Positions 46,479 through 55,557 are shown, counted from the stretch's first letter. The stretch: DNA of 57,436 bases from Clostridium bowmanii (GCF_018861315.1 NZ_JAHLDL010000030.1:1-57436); one strand, 5' to 3'. Notes: generated by a model not told the origin, from the sequence alone. Numbers and translations: made by a program.

Positions 46479-47900
46479 GTGACCGCAATAAATAAATTAT
46501 TCAGTAAGAAACTCACTGTTATAAATATGGGACTAGAGTCTTTTCAGAAAGACTTAAAAGAGCAAAAGGTAAAGAGTTTACATGTTAATTGGAGACCGCC
46601 AACGGAGGCAAGTATAAAACTTTCTGTTTTGGAAGAAGTAAGCATTAGTAAAAAAATTGAAAGTGCAAATAAAGTGGCAATGGAGAGACTGCTTTCAGCA
46701 GAACCAATAATTGTTGGTATAGGTACGGCGGGTATTGATATCCCGGGAATGACAAAACATACAATTCTTCACGCAGGGCCACCAATAACATGGGATAGAA
46801 TGAGTGAGCCGGTAAGGGGCGCTATAATAGGCGGTTTAATATATGAAAAACTTGCTAAAAACGAAGAAGAAGCAAAAAAACTAGCACAATCTGGAAAAAT
46901 AATATTTGAACCATGTCATCATCACAATACAGTAGGTCCTATGGCAGGGGTTGTAACCTATTCAATGCCTGTTTGGAAGCTTCAAAACAAGACCTTCGGA
47001 AATTATGCATATTGTACACTAAACGAAGGACTAGGAAAAGTTCTAAGATTTGGAGCTTTTAGCCCAGAGGTAATTGAAAAACTAGACTGGATGGAAAAAA
47101 TCCTAGCACCTGTACTTAAGTCCGCTATGATTTTAAAGGGGAGTATCGATGTTAAAACTATATTAGCACAAATGATTCAAATGGGTGATGAAGGACATAA
47201 CAGAAATAAAGCAGGAACATCACTATTATTTAGGGAGCTCGCACCATTTATAGTCAAAACTAAGTTTTCGGATGACATTAAAGCAGATGTGCTCATATTT
47301 ATTGATAAGAATGATCATTTCTTTTTAAATGTCTCTATGCCAGCATGCAAATGCAGCTTAGACCCACTTGAAAATATAGAATACAGTACAGTAGTTTGTG
47401 CCATGTCGAGGAATGGTACGGATTTTGGAATTAGAACTGCTGGTACAGGAAATGAATGGTTTACTGCACCTTGTGAACTTGTGGAAGGTCTTTATTTTCC
47501 AGGCTTTGAGGAAAAGGATGCGAACCCTGACCTTGGAGATAGCTGTATAACAGAAACAGCAGGAATAGGTGGTTTTGCCATGGCAACTGCTCCAGCAATT
47601 GTTCAATTTGTAGGGGGAACACCAAAGGATGCTATAAATTATACAACTAGTATGTACGAGATTACTTTCGCAGAAAATAGTGCATTTAAGATGCCAAATT
47701 TGAATTTTAGGGGAACACCAACTGGAATTGATATTAGAAAAGTTATTGAGACAAGAATATTACCTGTAATAAATACTGGAATTGCATGTAATAGAGCTGG
47801 TATTGGACAAGTAGGGGCAGGCGTAGTTCATCCACCAATGAAATGTTTCGAAGATGCACTTACCTCTTTTATTAAGAAGAATATAAATAATTTATTATAA
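46479..47900 (+). CDS. allG: AllG-like protein (DUF1116)
   Basis: 473 residues, GTG behind AAAGGAGGG. The DUF1116 signatures are present: GPPITWDRMSEPVRGAIIGG, FEPCHHHNTVGPMAGVVTYS, EGHNRNKAGTSLLFRELAPF, and GTEWF-like GTGNEWFTAPCELVEG. AllG is the third component of oxamate carbamoyltransferase, so all three parts (F, G, H) are here in two genes. No carbamate kinase is in the window, so carbamoyl phosphate would go elsewhere, or the locus runs a different reaction. Confidence 0.88.
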   Translation: MTAINKLFSKKLTVINMGLESFQKDLKEQKVKSLHVNWRPPTEASIKLSVLEEVSISKKIESANKVAMERLLSAEPIIVGIGTAGIDIPGMTKHTILHAGPPITWDRMSEPVRGAIIGGLIYEKLAKNEEEAKKLAQSGKIIFEPCHHHNTVGPMAGVVTYSMPVWKLQNKTFGNYAYCTLNEGLGKVLRFGAFSPEVIEKLDWMEKILAPVLKSAMILKGSIDVKTILAQMIQMGDEGHNRNKAGTSLLFRELAPFIVKTKFSDDIKADVLIFIDKNDHFFLNVSMPACKCSLDPLENIEYSTVVCAMSRNGTDFGIRTAGTGNEWFTAPCELVEGLYFPGFEEKDANPDLGDSCITETAGIGGFAMATAPAIVQFVGGTPKDAINYTTSMYEITFAENSAFKMPNLNFRGTPTGIDIRKVIETRILPVINTGIACNRAGIGQVGAGVVHPPMKCFEDALTSFIKKNINNLL

Positions 47901-47914
47901 ATGGAGGGTATATT

Positions 47915-48706
47915 ATGAATATTATTGATGCTTTTAAAAATGTAAAAATGTATGATTTAACTCAAAAGATTAGTCATCTAACACCGGCATGGCCAACCTA
48001 TGAGCCACTTGAAATCAAGTTTTTCAAAAGACTGTCATCCAATGGTGCAAATGGGCAGGTACTAACTCATTCAAATCATGTTGGTACTCATCTTGATGGT
48101 TCACTACACTTTTGTACACATGGAAGAGATATAGCAAGTATTCCACTGGAAGAACTTGTGGCACCTGGAGTTGTTGTTGATATATCAGATATAGCAGAGG
48201 ATTATGGAATATATACTTCAAAAGACATAATGGATAGAGCAGATGTTAGGAAAGGTGATATTTTAATTATACACACTGGCTATCATAAATATGGCTGGGA
48301 TGAACCGGAAGCAGATGAGGAAAGAGTAATGATGAGACACCCAGGGCCTACAAAAGAATTTTCGGATTGGTGTAAGCTAATGGAATTTAAATGGATTGGC
48401 GTTGATTGTGGTTCTGCAGACCATCCAATGAATACAAAAATTCGTGAATGGGCTCCGAAAGAAGCAAGACGAGCAGATAGATATTTAAAAGCTAAATATG
48501 GTAAAGGTATTGAAGATTTCTGGCCAGAGGATGATTATCAATTTATGCATTATGATTTATTTCCACTAAATATTATTCATGCCGAAAATCTTGGTGGAGA
48601 TATTGATAAGGTACTTGGCAAGAGGTTAATAATAGGATGTTTCCCATGGAGATTTGAAGGTGGAGAATCCTGCATATCCCGTATTGTAGCATTTGATGCT
48701 GAATAG
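47915..48706 (+). CDS. cyclase-family metal hydrolase
   Basis: 263 residues, ATG behind GGAGGG. The metal-binding core is seen in SNHVGTHLDGSLHFCTHGRD (H-x-G-T-H-x-D), with DILIIHTGYHKYGW and WIGVDCGSADHPM. Relatives include kynurenine formamidase and isatin hydrolase, which open cyclic or formyl amides. In this operon it probably opens or trims an N-heterocycle or amide intermediate. The substrate is inferred. Confidence 0.85.
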   Translation: MNIIDAFKNVKMYDLTQKISHLTPAWPTYEPLEIKFFKRLSSNGANGQVLTHSNHVGTHLDGSLHFCTHGRDIASIPLEELVAPGVVVDISDIAEDYGIYTSKDIMDRADVRKGDILIIHTGYHKYGWDEPEADEERVMMRHPGPTKEFSDWCKLMEFKWIGVDCGSADHPMNTKIREWAPKEARRADRYLKAKYGKGIEDFWPEDDYQFMHYDLFPLNIIHAENLGGDIDKVLGKRLIIGCFPWRFEGGESCISRIVAFDAE

Positions 48707-48711
48707 TATTC

Positions 48712-48777
48712 TATAGGAGAATTTAACAAATAGAGTTTTGATAAAGATAATTAAAAGCTCTATTTGCTAATCCTATA
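48712..48777. other. two-tier hairpin inside the operon
   Basis: Outer arms TATAGGA/TCCTATA and inner arms AAATAGAG/CTCTATTT nest in the 102-nt gap between the hydrolase and the GNAT-like gene. An A run, not a T run, follows on the + strand, so it may be a processing or stability element that divides the operon. Confidence 0.55.
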
Positions 48778-48808
48778 AAAAAAATTAAAATCGAAAGGAT
48801 GATAAATA

Positions 48809-49483
48809 ATGATCGTAGATAAAATGGAGCAAAGCCTTAGACCAGTTGAGACAGCACTAGTTAATTATCCACCAAAGTATATTACTATGGCTACTGGAGA
48901 AAAATTAGTAATTCGTCAAATTAGAAGAGAAGAAGTGCCTCATATTTTAGAAGCTGTAAAGCCTCTTATGACTGTGGAAGCTGACTTTTATGATATTGTT
49001 GCATCCAGAATATACTCAGAGCTTTTGGGTTACTACAGATATAGAGTAAAAGATGAATATTGCCTAATTGGAACAATAGATGGAATCTTAGTTGGTATTG
49101 TTAATGGTCGCATGGTTGATGATAAGGTTGGAATGTCCTATCATACAATGACACTAAAACAAGGACTTAGAATTGGAGCACAATTATTTGCTGCAAAAAT
49201 GGAATACCATTTAGATTTCTTGAAGCAAGAAGAAGTTTGGATTGTTGCTGAGAGTCCAAATGGATTTAAGAGATGGATGATTGAATATGAACTTGAATCA
49301 AGACCAGAAATTTGGCATGAACTAGGCGGAGTTCCAACGTATGTATTAACTAAAGCACTGTGGGAAAAACATAAAGGTGCTAAACTAGGTGGCCGCCGTC
49401 CTGTATCGGACGAATTACTTAAAACTGCAGATGATCCAATTCTTCCAGAAACCTATTCTCAAATTCCAGGGTATAAAAGATGA
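48809..49483 (+). CDS. GNAT-like acyltransferase
   Basis: 224 residues, ATG behind GAAAGGATG. The fold pattern fits GNAT: KLVIRQIRREEVPHILEAVK opens it, YCLIGTIDGILVGIVNGRMV forms the central strands, and EVWIVAESPNGFKRWMIEYE the late ones. The canonical R-x-x-G-x-G/A CoA loop is not clear. The protein sits between a hydrolase and a CoA-using thiolase-fold pair, and its stop overlaps the next start by 4 nt. It may acylate an amine intermediate. The assignment is moderate. Confidence 0.55.
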   Translation: MIVDKMEQSLRPVETALVNYPPKYITMATGEKLVIRQIRREEVPHILEAVKPLMTVEADFYDIVASRIYSELLGYYRYRVKDEYCLIGTIDGILVGIVNGRMVDDKVGMSYHTMTLKQGLRIGAQLFAAKMEYHLDFLKQEEVWIVAESPNGFKRWMIEYELESRPEIWHELGGVPTYVLTKALWEKHKGAKLGGRRPVSDELLKTADDPILPETYSQIPGYKR

Positions 49484-50676
49484 GAGAAGTTGGTATTGTA
49501 GGAATAGGCCATAGTAAATTCGGTAAAATGTCGGGCGGAACCTTTACTGATATGCTAAGTATGGCGGCTGTGCAGGCACTAGATGATGCTGGTGTAAAAA
49601 CAGGTGTAGGCCATGGCATTGATCAAGTTTTTGTATCAACAATGGGTGCAGGTATCCTTAATAAACAAAGCGGTATTGCATCAGCACTTGTGGATTATTT
49701 GAATTTAAGACCAGCAATGGCTGAAACAATAGAGAATGGTCCAGCCTCAGGAGCATCAGCGATAAAACTTGGGTACATGGCTATAGCAAGTGGTATGTGT
49801 GATTGTGTGCTTGTTGTTGGCGGAGAAATGATGAGGGTTGTTAGTGGATGGGAAGGCACGGATTTCGTTGCAACAATGCTTCACCCCCAGGCAGAATATA
49901 ATTATGGACTAACACTTCCAGCCTTTGCAGGACTCTTTACAAAATTATGTATGGACAAGTATGGAGTAACTGAAAAGGATTTAGCAATAGTAGCAGTTAA
50001 AAACCATGAGAATGCAATGCATAATCCAGTAGCACATATACAGGTGGTGCCTAATCTTTATTGTATAACAGATGATGAAGATGCACATGTAATGAATCCA
50101 TATGTTGCAGAACCACTTCGGTTATATGCTTGTTGTCCTGTATCTGATGGTTCTGCAGCAGTTTTATTATGTGCCATGGATAAAGCAGATAGATTTACTA
50201 AAAAACCAATAAAAATAGCGGGCATAGGTTCTGCCACAGACACTCATGCAGTGGCTGAAAGAGAAGTACCTACGGATTTACTTGCTGTTCGTCTTGCAGC
50301 ACAAATGGCATATAAGATGGCAGGACTTACTCCAAAGGATATTGATGTTGCAGAGCTTCATGATGCATTCCAAATACTAGAGATAGTTGAATCCGAAGAG
50401 GTTGGATTTTTCAAGAGGGGTGAGGGTCATATAGCAGCTCGAAATGGAGAAACAAAGATTGACGGTAAAATGCCAATTAACACCTCAGGAGGCTTAAAAG
50501 CAAAGGGGCATCCACTTGGGGCAACTGGAATTTCACAAGTTGTAGAAATTGTAAAGCAACTAAGGGGAGAAGCTACAGGACGTCAAGTAGAGGGTGCTAA
50601 AGCTGGTCTTTGCGTTAACTTTGGTGGTTTCGGCAATAATGTTGTTGCGACGATACTCACGAGAGAGGAGGCATAA
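49480..50676 (+). CDS. thiolase-fold protein lacking both catalytic cysteines
   Basis: 398 residues. It has the SCP-x/Ltp2-type thiolase layout, with AELHDAFQILEIVESEEVGF and the His loop GGLKAKGHPLGATG. The usual nucleophile Cys is Pro88 (ENGPASGASAIKL, where relatives have ENACASG), and the C-terminal catalytic Cys is replaced in NFGGFGNN. True thiolysis is thus unlikely. Steroid Ltp2 aldolases, also paired with a DUF35 protein, lack these cysteines and make retro-aldol cuts on acyl-CoA. The overlap with the GNAT gene and the DUF35 gene 2 nt downstream point to a complex. Confidence 0.8.
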   Translation: MREVGIVGIGHSKFGKMSGGTFTDMLSMAAVQALDDAGVKTGVGHGIDQVFVSTMGAGILNKQSGIASALVDYLNLRPAMAETIENGPASGASAIKLGYMAIASGMCDCVLVVGGEMMRVVSGWEGTDFVATMLHPQAEYNYGLTLPAFAGLFTKLCMDKYGVTEKDLAIVAVKNHENAMHNPVAHIQVVPNLYCITDDEDAHVMNPYVAEPLRLYACCPVSDGSAAVLLCAMDKADRFTKKPIKIAGIGSATDTHAVAEREVPTDLLAVRLAAQMAYKMAGLTPKDIDVAELHDAFQILEIVESEEVGFFKRGEGHIAARNGETKIDGKMPINTSGGLKAKGHPLGATGISQVVEIVKQLRGEATGRQVEGAKAGLCVNFGGFGNNVVATILTREEA

Positions 50677-50678
50677 TT

Positions 50679-51011
50679 ATGGAGGAGAAAATGTATGCTT
50701 ATAAATGTACAGCTTGCGGTCAGCTTCACCATCCTAAGCACTATGTATGTAAGAAGTGTGGAAATAGAAAGTTTGATGAAGTTGTATTAGATGGAGAGGT
50801 AACCCTTGTAACCTATACAAAAGTATATAATCTTCCTGAAGGATATATGAAACCATATATTGGTTTTGGAATTGTTAAATTCACAAATGGACTTGTTGTA
50901 ACTGGACAACTTGAAGCCCAAAACCCTGAGATAGGAATGAAACTTATGTCAACAGTGGGAGTTGTAAAAGAAGGCATCGGTGCCGACCATTATGGATTTA
51001 TTTTTAAATAG
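50679..51011 (+). CDS. DUF35 OB-fold/zinc-ribbon partner
   Basis: 110 residues. A rubredoxin-like zinc ribbon (YKCTACGQLHH and VCKKCGNRKF) is followed by an OB-fold with VTLVTYTKVYNLPEGYMKPY. Such proteins bind CoA and complete the active site of thiolase-fold enzymes, such as in steroid aldolase and archaeal HMG-CoA synthase complexes. It directly follows the thiolase-fold gene. Intact. Confidence 0.9.
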   Translation: MEEKMYAYKCTACGQLHHPKHYVCKKCGNRKFDEVVLDGEVTLVTYTKVYNLPEGYMKPYIGFGIVKFTNGLVVTGQLEAQNPEIGMKLMSTVGVVKEGIGADHYGFIFK

Positions 51012-51041
51012 AATAACAATAGTCTTTTAATTATTTATCAT

Positions 51042-51108
51042 TAGGGACAGTTACTATGTATTGGTTGTCAGAGAACATGGCTCTCAAGTTGCTTAGTAAC
51101 TGTCCTTA
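51042..51108. other. long hairpin before the permease gene
   Basis: TAGGGACAGTTACTA and TAGTAACTGTCCTTA form a 15-base stem (one G-T pair) around a 37-base loop. No T run follows on the + strand. It separates the enzyme genes from the permease and may end or protect the upstream transcript. Confidence 0.6.
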
Positions 51109-51137
51109 TAAAATTAATTTACGAGGGGGAATATTTA

Positions 51138-52589
51138 GTGAATAATAATCCATTACAACCAGGATCTAATAAAGAAATAAAAACTCCTATAAGGCCTAAG
51201 GGATTTTTCAAGAAATACGATCCCGAACAAACAGTATTTGATAAAGAAATAAAAACTTCTATAAAGCCTATACTAACTATTAATGAGAGGCCCAAGAGTT
51301 TTGGGGTAACACTTTTATATGCCTTTCAAGTAACTTTAGTTGATTTTACTCCATTTATTTGGGCAGGAGCATTTGTAGCTCTTGCAGGGTTACCTGACAG
51401 TGTTATTCCTATAATGATTAGTACTTGTTTTCTAGCAATGGGTATAGGTACTTTGATACAAACAATATTGGGTAATAGATTACCAATTGTGCAGGGTCCT
51501 TCTTCTTCGGTTCTAACTGCTATGGGACCCGTAGCTGCTATATATGGATTTCCTGCAATGTGGGGTGCTGTTATAGTTGGTGGTATATTAGAAACATTTA
51601 TTGGGGCTTCAAGATTATTAGGTAGTATAAGAAAATTCATACCACCTGTGGTTACGGGTTCTGTAGTTACTGCAATTGGCTTTGTTGCTGCCAAAATATC
51701 GCTAACCTGGATTTTTGGAAGTGGAAAACCAATACATCTTGTTCTTGCACTGATTGCTTTTCTATTTGCTTTATTCCTCAAATTTAAATGTAAAGGCATT
51801 TTATCAAATGCATTTGTTCTTATTTCAGTCCTTGTAGTTGGTGTCTTAATTTCAACTATAGTAGGAGAATATGACTGGGCTAAGGTAAGTGCTGCTCAAT
51901 GGTTTGCTATGCCTAAGTTATTCCCATTTAAAGGATTTGGTGGAACCACAAAGCCATTTGTTTTTATTGGTATTGCAATACTAGGAGGTTTTACAGGTTA
52001 TATAGGTTCAATATTTGAATCGATTGGTGATTATGCTGCCACATGTGCTGTTTGTGGAGAAGAATATAAAGTTAAACACATTAATAAAGGTATTGCTGCT
52101 GAAGGCGCTGGATGTATAGTTAGTGGATTATTAGGTGCCTTACCTGTTACAAGTTATACTCAAAATATTGGTATTATTGCTGCAACTGGAATTGCCAGTA
52201 GATTTGTTACTCAAGTAGCTGCGGTTATGTTTTTATTATATGGATTATCTCCAAAACTAGCTATGATGCTTGCATGTATGCCAAGATCTGTAGTTGGTGG
52301 TGTTTTTGCAATAAGTGCCAGCTTAATAATGTTTTCAGGAATTGACGTTGTTATTTCAGACACTAGAGATTTTGCCAATAATCTTATTTCAGGAACAGCA
52401 ATAGGCTTTGCCGTTATGCTTCCATTTTATGCTACAACAACAGGCGCCAAATGGGCAAATACTTTGGGTTCATTTGGAAAAATGTATGTAACTAATAGTA
52501 TATTTATTGCTGTTACAGTAGGTATTGTAATGAATATTTTAATTAGATACGTATTTAATGCAAAATCAGAAGAAAATGATAAAACATAA
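51138..52589 (+). CDS. NCS2-family nucleobase permease
   Basis: 483 residues, GTG behind GAGGGGG. About 12-14 membrane segments are seen. The family blocks GNRLPIVQGPSSSVLTAMGP and GSIFESIGDYAATCAVCGEE match NCS2 xanthine/uracil/urate-type carriers, including the conserved Glu. The N-terminal 50 residues are polar, with a doubled piece (KEIKTPIRPK and KEIKTSIKPI). It is likely the importer of the substrate of the enzymes upstream, which points to a purine, pyrimidine or related ring compound. Confidence 0.9.
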   Translation: MNNNPLQPGSNKEIKTPIRPKGFFKKYDPEQTVFDKEIKTSIKPILTINERPKSFGVTLLYAFQVTLVDFTPFIWAGAFVALAGLPDSVIPIMISTCFLAMGIGTLIQTILGNRLPIVQGPSSSVLTAMGPVAAIYGFPAMWGAVIVGGILETFIGASRLLGSIRKFIPPVVTGSVVTAIGFVAAKISLTWIFGSGKPIHLVLALIAFLFALFLKFKCKGILSNAFVLISVLVVGVLISTIVGEYDWAKVSAAQWFAMPKLFPFKGFGGTTKPFVFIGIAILGGFTGYIGSIFESIGDYAATCAVCGEEYKVKHINKGIAAEGAGCIVSGLLGALPVTSYTQNIGIIAATGIASRFVTQVAAVMFLLYGLSPKLAMMLACMPRSVVGGVFAISASLIMFSGIDVVISDTRDFANNLISGTAIGFAVMLPFYATTTGAKWANTLGSFGKMYVTNSIFIAVTVGIVMNILIRYVFNAKSEENDKT

Positions 52590-52649
52590 TATTAAATTAC
52601 TAGCAAGTGAGCGGGAGGATATTATTAAGTAAAATAGTGGGCCAGTCAT

Positions 52650-52700
52650 AGTAACAAAATAGTCCTATAGGATTTAATCCTATAGGACTATTTTGTTACT
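52650..52700. terminator. 24-bp perfect hairpin after the permease
   Basis: AGTAACAAAATAGTCCTATA and four more bases (52650-52673) pair with 52677-52700 around TTA, without mismatch. The sequence works equally in both directions. Confidence 0.85.
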
Positions 52701-52947
52701 ATCTCTATTTGAAATTTTAGTTTACATATTTTACGAATATGCATAAAAAAAATATGTAGTATGTTGGAATCATTTACAAACTATATATGCATAAATTTCT
52801 GTTATAATTATATTATTATGAAAAACAAAAGTGAAACAAACTCATAGATTTAAAATTCACACTTAAAACAATGTTGTATGATACTTTATCAGTACTTTTA
52901 TTTTAAATATCGCTTGCTTGTATGTACCTTAAGTATATGTTTAGTGA

Positions 52948-54072
52948 ATGTTGTTAGGAGATGTTAATATATTAGTTTTGGAGAATAAGAAGATAAGATG
53001 GGAAAGAGTTATTACTTATGCAGGTACATTTATAGCATGTTTGATAGGTTCTGGCTTTTCAACGGGGCAAGAGGTATTACAATATTTTAGTGCATATGGT
53101 TACCAAGGTGTGCTAGGAGAAATAGTAGTATTTTTACTATTCCTTTATGTAGGTGTTGATTTTGTAACTGTAGGGCAAAAGCATCAGTTTCCTAAGGGCA
53201 GTGACATATATAAATATTACTGTGGAAATATAGTAGGGAGTTTTTATGATTATTTTTCTATTGCATTTATCTATATGTCATACATTGTTATGATAGGAGG
53301 AGCTGGTGCTACGCTACATCAGCAATATGGGATTCCTACATACGTTGGTGGAATAATCATTGGGATACTCGGAGCATGCACAGTAATATTTGGTCTAGAA
53401 AAATTAGTAAATGTTATAGGAAAGATGGCACCAGTTATAGTTGTATTAATAATTACTCTAGGTGTATCCGCCATATTAAAAAATCCACAGGGACTTACTA
53501 AAGTAAATGAGGTATTGCCAAAACTTCACTTATTAAAAGCTTCCTCTAATTGGTTTTATGCTGCTGCTTCATATGTTGGGTTTTGTATGTTGTATTTGGC
53601 TGCATTTATGGCATCCATGGGGAAATCTAGTAAAAGGGAAAAGGATTTAGTTCTTGGAATAATTTTTGGCACTATAGGATTTAGCATGGCTTTATTAATT
53701 ATTTCATTAGGTATCTTAGCAAATATTGAACAATTAGCTGGAACAATGGTGCCCTCATTAACACTAGCAGCAAATATACATCCATTAGTGGCTATTGTAT
53801 TTTCATTTATAGTAATAGCTGGTATATACACAACATCAGTTTCTCTTCTTTGGCAAGTTGTTGCTAGATTTTCTGAGGAAAAAACCTGTAAATTTAGAAC
53901 ATTAACCGTAGCCTTAGCTACAATTGGTGTTTTTGCAGGCCTAAAAATACCATTTGACAGACTAGTAAATATAATTTATGTAATAAATGGTTATGTAGGT
54001 ATTATTTTATTAGGATTTATAATAGTGAAAACTATAAGAATTAAATTGGCAAAAAAACCGCTAAAGCTATAG
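52948..54072 (+). CDS. YkvI-like membrane transporter
   Basis: Up to 374 residues with about ten membrane segments. TYAGTFIACLIGSGFSTGQE is the typical opening helix of the YkvI family, in the APC superfamily, with a glycine-rich unwound part. The start is unsure: the ATG at 52948 lacks a ribosome site; AGGAG at 52956 is 17 nt before an in-frame TTG at 52978, just ahead of LENKKIRWERV. It may export or import a product of the upstream pathway, but the strong terminator before it suggests separate expression. Confidence 0.82.
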   Translation: MLLGDVNILVLENKKIRWERVITYAGTFIACLIGSGFSTGQEVLQYFSAYGYQGVLGEIVVFLLFLYVGVDFVTVGQKHQFPKGSDIYKYYCGNIVGSFYDYFSIAFIYMSYIVMIGGAGATLHQQYGIPTYVGGIIIGILGACTVIFGLEKLVNVIGKMAPVIVVLIITLGVSAILKNPQGLTKVNEVLPKLHLLKASSNWFYAAASYVGFCMLYLAAFMASMGKSSKREKDLVLGIIFGTIGFSMALLIISLGILANIEQLAGTMVPSLTLAANIHPLVAIVFSFIVIAGIYTTSVSLLWQVVARFSEEKTCKFRTLTVALATIGVFAGLKIPFDRLVNIIYVINGYVGIILLGFIIVKTIRIKLAKKPLKL

Positions 54073-54098
54073 ATAAAATGTTAACAAAATAAAGAAAC

Positions 54099-54146
54099 AA
54101 TGCTACCTGCTATCTGGTGGTTTATGTCGAAGGATAATTATAAAAT
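54099..54146. repeat. dispersed repeat, copy 6
   Basis: AATGCTACCTGCTATCTGGT, then GGTTTATGTCGAAGGATAAT and TATAAAAT. It is the cleanest full copy, used here as the reference for the others. Confidence 0.85.
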
Positions 54147-54273
54147 TTTCTATTAAGTTATAAGTTAAACAACATATATTGAGAAACACCGTTACCACTC
54201 ACCCATTGTAAATCAATAAGACCTTTTCAGTGGAAAAAAGGATTCTTGATATATGACGTCGAATACAAATATA

Positions 54274-54312
54274 AAATAGCATCTATTATAAAAAGTAGGT
54301 GCTATTTTTTAT
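54274..54312 (+). terminator. terminator after the transporter
   Basis: AAATAGCATCTA and TAGGTGCTATTT pair (one G-T), followed by TTTTATAAT. It also marks the edge of the intron fragment. Confidence 0.75.
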
Positions 54313-54362
54313 AATTATTGGGTCGAGTAGGTAGGGAGCCTTACGGCTCCTTTCCCCTCTAA

Positions 54363-54396
54363 GAACCGTACTTGTTTCTCTCGAAACATACGGCTC
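54363..54396 (-). ncRNA. group II intron domain V
   Basis: 34 nt with the standard stem GAGCCGTA/TACGGTTC and a GAGA-type tetraloop between TTTC and GAAA arms. Confidence 0.85.
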
Positions 54397-54411
54397 AAGC
54401 CATCATTTATC

Positions 54412-55458
54412 TCAAACAATTTGGTATTTGAATTTCTTAAAAGCCTTCTTAATCAGTTCGTATCCTTTTTTACTGTTGGGTTCTACTTGATTTTTTCGGA
54501 AGTAGATTGCAATTTTAGGTAAATCTCTTCCTCCTCCATATTTCTCAAGTAGTGTTTGATGATATTTACGACAACTTTGATGTAATAATTCCAAATTGTC
54601 ATACCGTTCATCTCCACCCAATTTATGAGGTACAATTAGATTAATTTTAAAAAGTTCTTCTCCAACTAATGATTGTTTACATACTCTGCATTTGTAATTA
54701 CTTGTTTTTGCTAACTTCCTTCTACTAAAGACATTGTCTCTTATGAAATCTTTTTTATCTCTTTTTTCAAAATACTCTTTTAAACTACCATCATCAGGAC
54801 TATTCCTAAACTTAACTACAGCATGCCTCACTATTGGTATCCAACTCATTTTAAATAACTGGATTTTTTTATCATGAGGGTCTGTTAGTATCCATTTATC
54901 TTTACTAACTCCTGTATAATCTGCTTTGAAATACTTTCTGTAAATCCATTTAAACGGTTTGTTGGAGTGTAATAGTTTCAAATGTTTTCTTACCTTAATC
55001 CATATATAATTGTCAATATTGTTGAATATCTTCTTTGCAACTTGGCTTGACCAGTAGTTTCCTATTCCTCTTATTATGGGATTTAATTTATTTATTAAGT
55101 CTCCAACTGGTTTACCTCTCAGTTGTATAAATACATTCTTTATTGTTTCCATGGCTTTTTTTATACTTGTCTTTGATGGTTTTATTAGTAATCGCATACC
55201 TTTGTTAGTTTTATACTGTCTTAGATTGAATCCAAGAAAATCAAATCCTTTACTAATATGCGTCACTTTAGTCTTGTCATCGGCAAGTGTTAGCCCTCTT
55301 TTATTAAGATAAGGTTTAAGCTTTTCATACATATTTATAGCTTCTTCTTCTGTTTTACATACAACTACAAAATAATCAGCAAATTTTACTACTCCAACTG
55401 AATTCAGGGCTAACTTATGCCTATTAAAGTTATAATTTCTTATCAAACTGTATATCAT
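54412..55458 (-). pseudogene. group II intron maturase/reverse transcriptase, N-terminally truncated
   Basis: 348 codons remain of about 600. The frame begins near RT motif 5, where the catalytic YADD reads FADY (KFADYFVVVCKTEEEA), so one catalytic Asp is lost. Then come GFDFLGFNLRQYKTNKGMRL, the maturase X domain (INKLNPIIRGIGNYWSSQVA) and an HNH-like end (CRVCKQSL, NLELLHQSCRKYHQ). RT motifs 0-4 are missing. No activity is expected. Confidence 0.88.
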
Positions 55459-55465
55459 AAATAAA

Positions 55466-55531
55466 AATGTAAAGACCTCTTGACATTATGTGCTAATATT
55501 ATTATTTTTAATGTAAAGACTATTTTACATT
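55466..55531 (+). promoter_or_regulatory. promoter with twin 22-bp operators
   Basis: Two sites of equal length, 55466-55487 and 55510-55531, both start AATGTAAAGAC and end ACATT, forming imperfect dyads. The first overlaps the -35 box TTGACA (55480-55485); the second lies just after a -10-like TATTTT (55503-55508). Centres are 44 bp apart, four helix turns. The XRE protein encoded downstream is the likely binder, giving autorepression. Confidence 0.7.
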
Positions 55532-55557
55532 TTTATAAATAGAAAGGAGATTTCAAC

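Larger units (their letters stand above)
54320..55458 (-). mobile_element. group II intron, 5'-truncated
   Basis: On the minus strand the maturase end is followed by a 34-nt domain V (54363-54396, GAGCCGTATG ... GTACGGTTC) and a domain VI-like stem GGAGCC/GGCTCC, ending in CTACTCGACCC at about 54320. Domains I-III and the first half of the RT gene are missing on the right side, where A/T-rich promoter sequence begins. The intron cannot splice. Confidence 0.85.

Noticed and set aside
51326-51799. Minus-strand 157-codon ORF over the permease
   Set aside because: Antisense shadow of a membrane-protein gene, Pro/Thr/Ile-rich.
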